A stretch of 64,000 nt of DNA from Membranihabitans marinus (GTDB lineage: Bacteria > Bacteroidota > Bacteroidia > Chitinophagales > Saprospiraceae). The notes below the pieces were generated by a model that saw only the letters and a list, made by a program, of their open reading frames with translations, searched no databases and had not been told where the DNA came from. How positions within the stretch are numbered: position 1 is the first letter of the stretch; the number at the start of each line of letters is the position of its first letter. Positions 27,536 through 35,772 of the stretch are shown here, piece by piece. Both the position numbers and the translations under genes were made by a program. The stretch covers positions 1 through 64,000 of the forward strand of contig NZ_JAHVHU010000010.1 of the NCBI RefSeq assembly GCF_019802045.1, given 5' to 3'.

Positions 27536-28888
27536 ATGAACAAATTTTACTTTCTGGCGATATTACTTTTGACATTTGGCGCCTGTACACAGGATGTGAT
27601 GAATGTCAGCAGCCTGGATCTGCAACTTGAAAACGCTATTCGATCGGCTGCACCTGACCATACATTGTCATATTGGGTTCTTGCAGATTCCAGAGATTAT
27701 GCCAACATTCCGCAAGACCCTAAAAACACATTGACTCGCGAAAAAGTAGAACTTGGTAATTTTCTTTTCTTTGAAACGGGTTTAGCACTAGACCCACAGT
27801 ACGACGTCGGTAAAGGCACCTATTCCTGTTCCAGTTGTCACATTGCAGAATCAGACTTTAAACCAGGACGAAAACAAGGAATTGGAGATGGAGGAGTTGG
27901 TACCGGGAATCGCGGTGAGGCCCGGTTTAAGAGTAAGGTTTACCCGGATGCTGCATCGCTGGATGTACAGGGTATCAGGCCATTGACGGTATTGAATGTG
28001 GCTTATTCGGCAAAAAACACACAGTGGAACGGTTCTTTTGGATCCGGACAGGCCAACAAAGGGTTCGAACACCGTTTTTCAGACGATGTGGATGAAGGAC
28101 TACATCTGAATAATCTGGGATTCGAAGGACTGGAAACCCAATTGATGGAAGGCTTCAAATTGCACCGAATGAAAATGGATCCCGAGATCGCAGATACACT
28201 CGGCTACCGAACTTATTTTGACGCAGCTTTTCCGAACGTAGATGTTTCGGAACGGTATTCCGCCAGGAACGTCGCACTCGCCATGGCCGCATATCTTCGC
28301 ACGATAAACACCACCGAAGCACCCTTTCAAAAGTGGCTTAAAGGGGACAAATACGCCATGACAGATCAGGAAAAGCGGGGCGCATTATTATTCTACTCCA
28401 AGGCCAATTGTACCTCTTGTCATGCAGGACCGGCCTTTAGTGACACCCGATTCTTTGCGGTTGGTGTAAACAACCTCAATGATCTGGCCACCTTTGTGGA
28501 TGAACCCAGAGCCCGCAATAAGAACTATGGTCGTGGATTTTTTACAGGGATCAAAGAAGACCTTCATAAATTTAAAGTTCCCACCTTATACAACCTCACC
28601 GGTACCCCTTTTTATTTCCACGGAAGCAGCAAACGGGATCTTCGGGAAGTTGTCGAGTACTTTAATCAGGCCATTCCGGAAAATCCGGAGGTTCCTGAAG
28701 AAGTCATTGCATCGAATTTTAAGCCGCTGGGACTGACAGCGAACGAGGTGGATGACATCACAGCATTTCTGGCTAATGGTCTGGATGACCCCTCTGTCAC
28801 CCGTTATAAACCCGATGCATTGCCTTCCGGCAATTGTTTTCCAAATGCAGATCCGGTTTCGATTCAAGAGATGCGATGCGTTGAGTAA
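27536..28888 (+). CDS. dihaem cytochrome c peroxidase / MauG-like lipoprotein
   Basis: 450-residue exported protein with a lipoprotein signal ending TFGAC (Cys17) and two haem c sites, CSSCH (98-102) and CTSCH (292-296). This is the layout of bacterial cytochrome c peroxidases and MauG relatives. These reduce H2O2 with electrons from small cytochromes, or carry out high-valent-iron oxidation of other targets. GTGNRGEARF between the haems and the C-terminal TPFYFHGSSKRDLREVVEYF segment are family-like. It faces the periplasm or cell surface. No maturation or partner gene is adjacent, so its oxidised substrate is unknown. Confidence 0.9.
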   Translation: MNKFYFLAILLLTFGACTQDVMNVSSLDLQLENAIRSAAPDHTLSYWVLADSRDYANIPQDPKNTLTREKVELGNFLFFETGLALDPQYDVGKGTYSCSSCHIAESDFKPGRKQGIGDGGVGTGNRGEARFKSKVYPDAASLDVQGIRPLTVLNVAYSAKNTQWNGSFGSGQANKGFEHRFSDDVDEGLHLNNLGFEGLETQLMEGFKLHRMKMDPEIADTLGYRTYFDAAFPNVDVSERYSARNVALAMAAYLRTINTTEAPFQKWLKGDKYAMTDQEKRGALLFYSKANCTSCHAGPAFSDTRFFAVGVNNLNDLATFVDEPRARNKNYGRGFFTGIKEDLHKFKVPTLYNLTGTPFYFHGSSKRDLREVVEYFNQAIPENPEVPEEVIASNFKPLGLTANEVDDITAFLANGLDDPSVTRYKPDALPSGNCFPNADPVSIQEMRCVE

Positions 28889-29168
28889 TGGTAAACTGGG
28901 TGGGCGGGCAGTGGTCGTTGGGAATTGAGAGAACAGACATTCCTAGCGTACCATAGCAAAGACTCCCACAGCGTACCCAAGCACAGTTTCCCTCCCGTCG
29001 CGAAGCGTGTCGTAGCCACACATCTTTTTTTCAAAATTTAAAATCCTGTTCACTATGTATAGTCGCGAAGGAGAGCTTGTGCCGTCCTGGCCGTTGAGGC
29101 GTCCCAACAGCGAAGCACCGTAATTCCTAACACCTAAAAGCGAAGCGCCCTAATTCCTAATACCCTGC
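28889..29168. other. intergenic with degenerate TTAGGTG-type repeat fragments
   Basis: 280 bp between converging genes. On the minus strand, directly after the DUF1080 stop, are GGTATTAGGAATTAGGG and TTTTAGGTGTTAGGAATTA, relatives of the array at 6808-7010, mixed with GCGAAG-containing phrases (about 28995-29150). No gene or clear terminator. Confidence 0.6.
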
Positions 29169-29825
29169 TCACGGTAACGGCTTCACCTTTATATCTTTAA
29201 AATAGATCGCACTATTGGGGTCGTGCGCCTGCAGTGCAAAAGTGCCTCCTTTCAAAATCCGGTTCACCCGTTCACCTTCCCGTTTTGGATTCTCTGGTTC
29301 GGTGTAATCTACTGTAACAATGTCATTGATCTTAACAATTACCCGATTGCCTTCGACCTTTATGTACTCCGTAAACCACTCATTATCCTTTGCATAGTTT
29401 TCGGCCACTTCCACTATATCATACAAACTCCCTGTTCTCTTCCAATCGCCGCCGGAATTATTGATCTGTACTTCGTAACCATGCAGTGGCCAGCCTTTTT
29501 CTTGGTACCGGGTATGAAAATAAATCCCGGAATTTGCACGAGGTTCGGTTTTCACCTTCGCTTCAAATTCAAAATTCTGAAAGTTATGATTCTCTACATC
29601 CCCCACATAATAGAGATGCGCTTTTTCACCATAGGCTTTGATCATCCCATCTTCCACTGAAAATGTGGATGCATTTTCCCCGACCTTCCAACCATCGAGG
29701 TTTTCGCCGTTGAAAAGCGAAATCCATCCATCTTTAGATGATTTAGCACCGCTCTGTGCAGTAGTAGAGCAAGACATACTTGAAATCAGAAATACAATAG
29801 TGAAACAATAAAAAAGGTTTTTCAT
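29169..29825 (-). CDS. DUF1080 (3-keto-disaccharide hydrolase family) lipoprotein
   Basis: 218-residue exported protein with a lipoprotein signal ending SSMSC (Cys19) and one DUF1080 domain (PF06439) over nearly all the rest: WISLFNGENLDGWKV near the start, ANSGIYFHTRYQ in the middle, and the closing YFKDIKVKPL. The domain is a concanavalin-like beta-sandwich, and members have been linked to hydrolysis of 3-keto-glycosides made by Gfo/Idh/MocA oxidoreductases. Three exported oxidoreductases of that type lie 8-16 kb away. It is a single gene. A GAAACGTTTC palindrome stands about 50 bp upstream. Confidence 0.9.
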   Translation of the reverse strand: MKNLFYCFTIVFLISSMSCSTTAQSGAKSSKDGWISLFNGENLDGWKVGENASTFSVEDGMIKAYGEKAHLYYVGDVENHNFQNFEFEAKVKTEPRANSGIYFHTRYQEKGWPLHGYEVQINNSGGDWKRTGSLYDIVEVAENYAKDNEWFTEYIKVEGNRVIVKINDIVTVDYTEPENPKREGERVNRILKGGTFALQAHDPNSAIYFKDIKVKPLP

Positions 29826-29875
29826 TTTAAAATACTTTTGAGTGCTTTATAAAGTAACAAGGTATAAAATTATCA

Positions 29876-29885
29876 GAAACGTTTC
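29876..29885 (-). promoter_or_regulatory. possible LacI-family operator upstream of the DUF1080 gene
   Basis: Perfect 10-bp palindrome GAAACGTTTC with the central CG and AAACGTTT core typical of LacI/GalR operators. It lies 51 bp before the ATG of the DUF1080 gene. No LacI-type regulator is encoded in this window. Confidence 0.3.
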
Positions 29886-29921
29886 GAGAAAAGGTCTATT
29901 AAAAAACAAAATAATATGGCG

Positions 29922-29966
29922 AGGTCTGCTCTCCTTCAACTCATATTAACAGCTTTTGGCAGACCT
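29922..29966 (-). terminator. possible terminator of the LytTR/LytS operon
   Basis: Inverted 8-bp arms AGGTCTGC (29922-29929) and GCAGACCT (29959-29966), about 55 nt after the LytTR stop on the minus strand. A T-rich tract follows at some distance. The long 29-nt loop makes this uncertain. Confidence 0.3.
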
Positions 29967-30019
29967 GATTTTAACCGTCTGATATTTTTAAGACCCATAA
30001 TTTTATGACAGGTGCTGAT

Positions 30020-30724
30020 TTAATGAATATATCTGCTCATAAAGTCGTCTTTATACACTCTGCCAATGGGTATCTCAGTATTGTTGTCCAAATAAATCTG
30101 TCCGCCGGTTACCTTTTTTATCTTGGTCACATTGACGATATAGGATTTGTGAACCCGGGCAAAATAATTTTGATCAAGAAAGTCCTCCCAATACCCGAGG
30201 GATTCGGACGTCAGGTGTTTTTGTTCGGGCAAATACAGTTCAGTATAATCAGAGTCGGCTTTAATAAATAAAACATCCGGGACATGAATTTTAATGTGAT
30301 CATAACCAGATTTAATAAACAAGTCCAATGGAGCGCCTTTTTTGAAATATGGACCTTCATCCGCATGAAGCGATGTCTTATTAACAGATACTTTAGAGAC
30401 CGCTTTTACAAACCTCTGAAATGAAAAGGGTTTTAGAAGGTAATCGACCACGTCCAGTTCATACCCCTCCAGTGCATAGTCCTGAAATGCTGTGGTCAAT
30501 ATTACCTGTGGCGGATGTGATAATGATTTTAAAAATTCAATTCCAGATATTTTGGGAAGATGAATGTCCAGCAGGATAAAATCCACCTTTTCATTTTTTA
30601 AATATGCCATGGCTTTTAAAGCATCCGTAAAGCTGCCTTTCAGTTCAAGTGTCCCCATGTTTTCGATATACTTTTCGAGGATTCGCCGGGCTGGCGCCTG
30701 ATCTTCAATGATGATGCAATCCAT
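30020..30724 (-). CDS. LytTR-family response regulator
   Basis: 234-residue cytoplasmic response regulator. The receiver domain (about 1-120) has acidic residues near the N-terminus (IIEDQAPARRILEKY) and the phospho-acceptor Asp53 in FILLDIHLPK. The C-terminal LytTR DNA-binding domain (about 135-234) shows YFARVHKSYIVNVTKIKKV and PIGRVYKDDF. It is preceded by its sensor kinase, with 4 bp between the genes, so the two are co-expressed. LytTR regulators bind short direct repeats. No clear pair was recognised upstream of the neighbouring TonB-receptor gene. Confidence 0.95.
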   Translation of the reverse strand: MDCIIIEDQAPARRILEKYIENMGTLELKGSFTDALKAMAYLKNEKVDFILLDIHLPKISGIEFLKSLSHPPQVILTTAFQDYALEGYELDVVDYLLKPFSFQRFVKAVSKVSVNKTSLHADEGPYFKKGAPLDLFIKSGYDHIKIHVPDVLFIKADSDYTELYLPEQKHLTSESLGYWEDFLDQNYFARVHKSYIVNVTKIKKVTGGQIYLDNNTEIPIGRVYKDDFMSRYIH

Positions 30725-30728
30725 TAAT

Positions 30729-31745
30729 TTATATTTTCTTCAAAGACAATATCAAGTTGACTTCATAATGGGAGTCGGTTTGGTAAATATCAAGTTTATG
30801 ATCTTGCGGATATAATAAATTCAATCTTTTCTTTACATTCTTCAGGCCAATTCCACTTGAAAGTTCTTTGGTATTGGATTCTGAAAGATAATTGTTCGAA
30901 CAACGGAAATGAAATTGGTTGTGCGCTTCCATCCATATCTGAATCGATATGGATATTTCATCTACCTGACTAGACGAACTATGTTTGAATGCATTTTCCA
31001 CGAAGACCATTAAAATCAATGGTGCAATTTGATAGTCAGAAGAGATGTCATCAATCGAAAGTTCTACTTCTCCCCGCCCTTCAATTTGCATTTCACTTAA
31101 ATTGATAAAGTTTTGTAACTGCTCCAGTTCTCTTTTAAGCGGTACATACCTGGCTTTGCATTCATACAACATATACCGAAGAAAAGTCGACAATTCCAGT
31201 ATCATTTCTGAAGTTCGGGGTGAATTTTCTATCGAAAGCGAGTAGACATTGTTCAGATTGTTAAAGAGAAAGTGCGGGTTGATTTGTGACTTAAGAAATT
31301 GTAATTCACTTTCCTGAATGGTACTTTTCAGATTCTCTAATTCACTCTGTTTTTCCAGTACGTCCCATGCAAATTTGAATCCACATAATATAGTAATAGT
31401 CGGCAGGGTCCCCAACAGGTTGTAAAATACACCTAAGAATTTTTTACCCCGGGTATTTGGAAAATAAATTTTTTCCAGGATATTCTCTTCCACGAATATG
31501 ACGACGGCTACCACTACACAAAAATAAAGCAGGAATCGCAGGTATTTTTTGGTATAAAAAAAACGCGGCAACAAATAATAATTTACCAACAATGCTGCCC
31601 ACACCAAATTCAGATATGATACTACCTGGTATGGTCTGATTCCGGGGTTACGACGATCAAAAGAATAAAATATAAAAACGACCAAGATCAATGCCAGGAA
31701 AAAAATATATTCCAGGTATGGAATTCCTTTAATTTTTTTTGTCAT
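30729..31745 (-). CDS. LytS-type membrane sensor histidine kinase
   Basis: 338-residue kinase with about four N-terminal transmembrane helices (roughly 13-27, 41-58, 69-86, 107-125), little extracytoplasmic sequence, a short coiled linker, then the His_kinase domain (PF06580). The phospho-acceptor is His158 in SQINPHFLFNNLNNVYSL. The C-terminal ATPase has an N box (MVFVENAFKHS) and a G box (GIGLKNVKKRL). It phosphorylates the adjacent LytTR regulator. The lack of a large sensor domain suggests it senses something within the membrane. The TonB-dependent receptor at 31980 is transcribed divergently. Confidence 0.94.
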   Translation of the reverse strand: MTKKIKGIPYLEYIFFLALILVVFIFYSFDRRNPGIRPYQVVSYLNLVWAALLVNYYLLPRFFYTKKYLRFLLYFCVVVAVVIFVEENILEKIYFPNTRGKKFLGVFYNLLGTLPTITILCGFKFAWDVLEKQSELENLKSTIQESELQFLKSQINPHFLFNNLNNVYSLSIENSPRTSEMILELSTFLRYMLYECKARYVPLKRELEQLQNFINLSEMQIEGRGEVELSIDDISSDYQIAPLILMVFVENAFKHSSSSQVDEISISIQIWMEAHNQFHFRCSNNYLSESNTKELSSGIGLKNVKKRLNLLYPQDHKLDIYQTDSHYEVNLILSLKKI

Positions 31746-31979
31746 CTAATAAATATAAGCCATCTTCCATAAAAACCGAGCGACATTCTGTAAACAACCT
31801 AATAGTCGGGATGAACGGCTCTATACCCTCTTTGATATACGGATCTTCATTGTAGCACTTAAAACATTTTGTCGTTGACGGGTATAGTTTAGTTGTTTGT
31901 AGAGAACATTTTCATCTAATCCACTAATTGCTTTATTTTACACTTTTAATTTCAAGCTCGAAAATCTAAAACCACGTTC

Positions 31980-34352
31980 ATGAAGTCATTTCAATTAACA
32001 ACTCTGTTAATCCTTATTCTGCACGTATTTTCAGCTGCGCAAAACAATACGATTACGATCAAGGGCACAGTCAAAGATCAAACCACAGGCGCCCCCATCC
32101 CCTATGCCACGGTGGTGATCAGTGATCAGAATACGGAATCCATGATTTCGGGAGCTGCCACCCAGGAAGATGGCACCTTCTCTGTCACTTCAAACACTGC
32201 TGATATTTTTATCACAATCAGCTTTATGGGATATGAAACCAAGAAGCTGTCCAACCTCAGTATTCAAAATAACCAGGTTGATTTAGGAACCCTTGCATTA
32301 ATTGAAAACAGCCAGGTCCTTGAAGAGGTTATGATCGTCGGTGAGAAATCAACCATGGAGTTTGATCTCGATAAACGTGTATTTAATGTCGGTAGTGACA
32401 TCAGTAGCACCGGCGTGAGTGCATTGGAAGTGCTAAACAAGGTTCCATCAGTGAACGTCGATATCGAGGGACAAATTCAACTCCGTGGAAATTCCGGGGT
32501 TAAAATTCTTCTCAATGGAAAACCATCTGTATTAGCCGATGAAGAATCCAACGCCCTCGGAACCATCACAGCAGATATGATTGAACGCATTGAGGTTATC
32601 ACGAATCCTTCAGCCAAATATGACGCAGAAGGTACCGCAGGAATACTCAATATTATTCTAAAAAAAGAGGAAAACAGAGGCTTGAATGGATCTGTAACTG
32701 CAAATACGGGATTGCCGGACAATCACAGCATTGGATTGAGCATGAACAAACGGACGGATCGATTTAATTTATTCACCCAGCTGGGCGGAGGCTACCGATC
32801 CTATCCTTACGACAGAAAGTCTGAGAACATAGATCGCATCAACCAAACAACTCTTGTAAGCACCGGTACGTCCTATCGAAATGAACTATTTTACAATGCC
32901 ACGCTTGGCACAGATTATCATCTTAATAAGAGCAACATCATTACACTGACCGGAAACTTTTCTTACGAAATAGAAGACCAACCTTCCAGAACCAATTACA
33001 ACCTGGTTGATGAGATCAATCAAACCAGTTCATCCTGGTACCGGGAAGAAACTACAGAAGCGATCAATCCGAAGTGGGAGTATGACCTGCAATACAGCAA
33101 AGAATTTGAGGACAATGAAGACCATCTCCTGCTGTTCAATGCGCAGGGTAGTTTTTTCGGGAAAGATCAATCTTCAGAATTCACCAATAGTGTCGTGGAG
33201 GGAGCAGATTTCAACACAGATCAACAAACAAGAACAAAGTTCCAACAAGCAGACTACACCTTCAAATTAGATTACACCAATCCGGTTAATGACGTTATCA
33301 CAATGGAAGCAGGCGGTCAATACCTTATCAATGATGTGGGTAATGACTATTCAGTTTCCAACTTTGCGGATGATGAATGGATCATTGACCCGGCACTTAC
33401 CAATGTATTTGAATACAATCAAAAAGTGTTGGCTGGCTATGCCACCGGTGCATATAAAAAAGATAAATGGGGGATAAAATTAGGAGTACGGGTAGAAAAC
33501 ACCGATTTACACACCTTACTTACCAATACAGATGAAGACAACCTTCAAAATTATACGGATTTTTTTCCAACTCTGCACAGCTCCTATAAGATGTCTGATA
33601 AAGTTTCACTGCAGGCCGGCTATTCGCGTCGAATATTTCGTCCAAGACTGTGGGACCTCAATCCATTTTTTAATATTCGAGACAATTACAATATACGGAC
33701 CGGGAATCCAAATTTAAAAGCTGAGTATTCTGATTCTTATGAATTAACAAGCATATTTAAGCTTGGAAAGGCAACGCTGAACGCCAGCATATTTCATCTT
33801 TTTACGACCAACATGGTAGAACGAGTTACCTCATTTTCCGACAATGTGCAGACCACGATTCCTCTCAATGTCGGAACCAACCGGGCAACCGGATTGGAAA
33901 TGAATGGAAAATTTATTGCTGCTGAATGGTGGACACTCAACGGCGACTTCAACTGGAACTTTTACAAAAGAGAAGGGGAATATGAAAATCAATCGTTTGA
34001 TTTTAACGGGAACCGGTGGTCCAGTCGTTTGATGTCCAGCCTATCACTGCCTGCAGACTTCGAACTGGAAATCACGGGCTATTATCGATCCGGATACAAA
34101 ACGGTTCAATCCGATATTACGGGTTCTCCTTCGGTCGATGTAGGAGTTCGAAAAAAAATCAACAAAGGAAAATTTGTCATCAATGCGAGCGTGAGAGACT
34201 TGTTCGATTCCAGGATACGGGAGTCCATTACCGAAAAACCCGGCTACTATTTGTACAGTCGTTCCAATCGACGCAGAACCTTTACATTGGGTGTCAGCTA
34301 TGGTTTTGGTAAAGGAGAAGCCATGACCTATTCTTCCGGGCGGAGACATTGA
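31980..34352 (+). CDS. TonB-dependent outer-membrane receptor (carboxypeptidase-like domain, OMP_b-brl_3 type)
   Basis: 790-residue outer-membrane protein. Signal peptide (1-20), a CarboxypepD_reg-like domain (about 23-110; ITIKGTVKDQTTGAPIPYATV), a plug region (about 120-220; SALEVLNKVPSVNVDIEGQIQLRGNS-type sequence with ITNPSAKYDAEGTAGILNI) and a beta-barrel to the C-terminus. It belongs to the shorter outer membrane beta-barrel family rather than SusC, and there is no SusD partner. It is divergent from the LytS/LytTR operon, 234 bp apart, which often means control by that system. The ligand is unknown. C-terminal residues (GRRH) follow the last strand. Confidence 0.9.
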   Translation: MKSFQLTTLLILILHVFSAAQNNTITIKGTVKDQTTGAPIPYATVVISDQNTESMISGAATQEDGTFSVTSNTADIFITISFMGYETKKLSNLSIQNNQVDLGTLALIENSQVLEEVMIVGEKSTMEFDLDKRVFNVGSDISSTGVSALEVLNKVPSVNVDIEGQIQLRGNSGVKILLNGKPSVLADEESNALGTITADMIERIEVITNPSAKYDAEGTAGILNIILKKEENRGLNGSVTANTGLPDNHSIGLSMNKRTDRFNLFTQLGGGYRSYPYDRKSENIDRINQTTLVSTGTSYRNELFYNATLGTDYHLNKSNIITLTGNFSYEIEDQPSRTNYNLVDEINQTSSSWYREETTEAINPKWEYDLQYSKEFEDNEDHLLLFNAQGSFFGKDQSSEFTNSVVEGADFNTDQQTRTKFQQADYTFKLDYTNPVNDVITMEAGGQYLINDVGNDYSVSNFADDEWIIDPALTNVFEYNQKVLAGYATGAYKKDKWGIKLGVRVENTDLHTLLTNTDEDNLQNYTDFFPTLHSSYKMSDKVSLQAGYSRRIFRPRLWDLNPFFNIRDNYNIRTGNPNLKAEYSDSYELTSIFKLGKATLNASIFHLFTTNMVERVTSFSDNVQTTIPLNVGTNRATGLEMNGKFIAAEWWTLNGDFNWNFYKREGEYENQSFDFNGNRWSSRLMSSLSLPADFELEITGYYRSGYKTVQSDITGSPSVDVGVRKKINKGKFVINASVRDLFDSRIRESITEKPGYYLYSRSNRRRTFTLGVSYGFGKGEAMTYSSGRRH

Positions 34353-34828
34353 TTGTTAATAGTGGATGATTATTGGTGAGCCCACTCCAGATAGTCTAAA
34401 TGGATTGGTTGAATCTCTGTGAAATAGTTCGTATTGATTTACAATGCGTGGTATAAATTATGTCGGGGTGATTTTCCTTGGTGTTAAACCATAGCTATAA
34501 TGTAGAAAAATATAGTTGTTCATGAAATTTTGACCGCGATAAATTATCTTGCAATTGTAGATGAGATGAGAAAGCTTTTCATCTCATCTCGAGCGCCTAA
34601 AGTCAGCTTGCCCCTATGGAATTTGGGGCCGATACAGGGCATGGTGGTTGTTTTTATGGACCTAAGGCAATATGTCTTTGTGGGAAGTGAAGGGTTTACA
34701 AGGAAATGTATTTGGTTCACGGTCGGCAGTTACTTTAAAAACAAATCTGAATTCTGAATTCTCCAATAAGAATTCTAAAATCATTTCATATATTCACGGC
34801 GAATCCAAATCGTTGACCCATCGATTTC
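34353..34828. other. intergenic region with one strong inverted repeat
   Basis: 476 bp without a convincing gene. The notable feature is an inverted repeat at 34560-34588: GATGAGATGA, one unpaired G, a self-complementary AAAGCTTT centre, then TCATCTCATC. It would form a 10-bp stem or a two-fold binding site. No T-run follows. The open frame over 34530-34757 has no signal or domain and I do not call it. Confidence 0.5.
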
Positions 34829-34855
34829 ATTAGAATTATAGTAATCGCAGTTCTA

Positions 34856-35581
34856 TTGAGCATGGTTCAGACCATCGCTTTTACGCAAATCGTTAACGTT
34901 GAGACATTGCGGAAACAAACCGATACCACCGGATTTGCCGGAAACATTGCACTTAATGGCAGCTATCTGGACAATGAAAAAATCATTTACTCCCTCGGAA
35001 TTCAATCACATATCCAACACAAATGGCAACGCGACATTCTGATCCTGGTAGGAGATTATAAAATCAATAAATCAGAAGAAGTTGCCTTTCAGAATGCTGC
35101 TTTTCTTCATTTACGATATAGCCATGAGTTTACCGATCTTCTTCGATGGGAATCATTCACACAAATACAACACAACAAAATTGCCCGGCTTGATTTTAGA
35201 ATTCTTGCTGGTAGTGGTCTGCGCTTGAAGCTGGTCGGCGAAAATTCTTTCAGAATGTATCTGGGGATACTGCCTATGTATGAGTATGAACAAATCAAAA
35301 ACGATGATCAAGATATAAATACGAATGTCCGGTTGAGTAATTATCTAAGTATGACCTTCCAAATCAATGATCATACACAGCTGTATTCTACCAGTTATTA
35401 TCAGCCCGCCCTGGGTAAAATCAGTGATTACCGGTTCTTCAACGAGCAAAAACTGAAAGTCGGGCTGAATGAAAATTTATTGTTGACAGTTTCTTCGGTC
35501 TATACCTGGGACAATCGACCACCGGAAGATGCTCCGGGCCGTACTTTCCAAATCAAGACAGGGCTGGAATATAATTTCTAA
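34856..35581 (+). CDS. DUF481-like outer-membrane beta-barrel protein
   Basis: About 241 residues dominated by alternating beta-strand patterns (FAGNIALNGSYLDNEKIIYSL-like opening, YSHEFTDLLRWESFTQIQ, LSNYLSMTFQINDHTQLYST) and ending with an aromatic strand and terminal Phe (KTGLEYNF), as in small outer-membrane barrels of the DUF481 kind. A signal peptide is expected. The residues IRIIVIAVLLSMV just before and at this start look like one, but its first possible codon is ATT 34829, with no ATG/GTG/TTG before TTG 34856. The start is therefore uncertain. Function unknown. Confidence 0.7.
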   Translation: MSMVQTIAFTQIVNVETLRKQTDTTGFAGNIALNGSYLDNEKIIYSLGIQSHIQHKWQRDILILVGDYKINKSEEVAFQNAAFLHLRYSHEFTDLLRWESFTQIQHNKIARLDFRILAGSGLRLKLVGENSFRMYLGILPMYEYEQIKNDDQDINTNVRLSNYLSMTFQINDHTQLYSTSYYQPALGKISDYRFFNEQKLKVGLNENLLLTVSSVYTWDNRPPEDAPGRTFQIKTGLEYNF

Positions 35582-35772
35582 AAAGACCTACTCGCTTAAT
35601 GCAGCTAGAATAAGGGATCAGAAATACTCGTTCACGGATAAAAGCGATCAGCACCAAGACTATTTCGGATAGTATGAATTGGTGCATGGTATATCATCGA
35701 TTAAAGAATGGAAAAGTAATATATCGTTTAACTTCTCTTTCGAAAGCACCTTCCTTTCCATGGATGCCAAAA

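Noticed and set aside
34560-34588. Intrinsic terminator of the TonB receptor gene
   Set aside because: The stem is strong but more than 200 bp after the stop and has no T-run.
34530-34757. Small open frame of 75 codons on the plus strand
   Set aside because: No ribosome-binding context, signal or recognisable family. It overlaps the inverted repeat and is probably chance.
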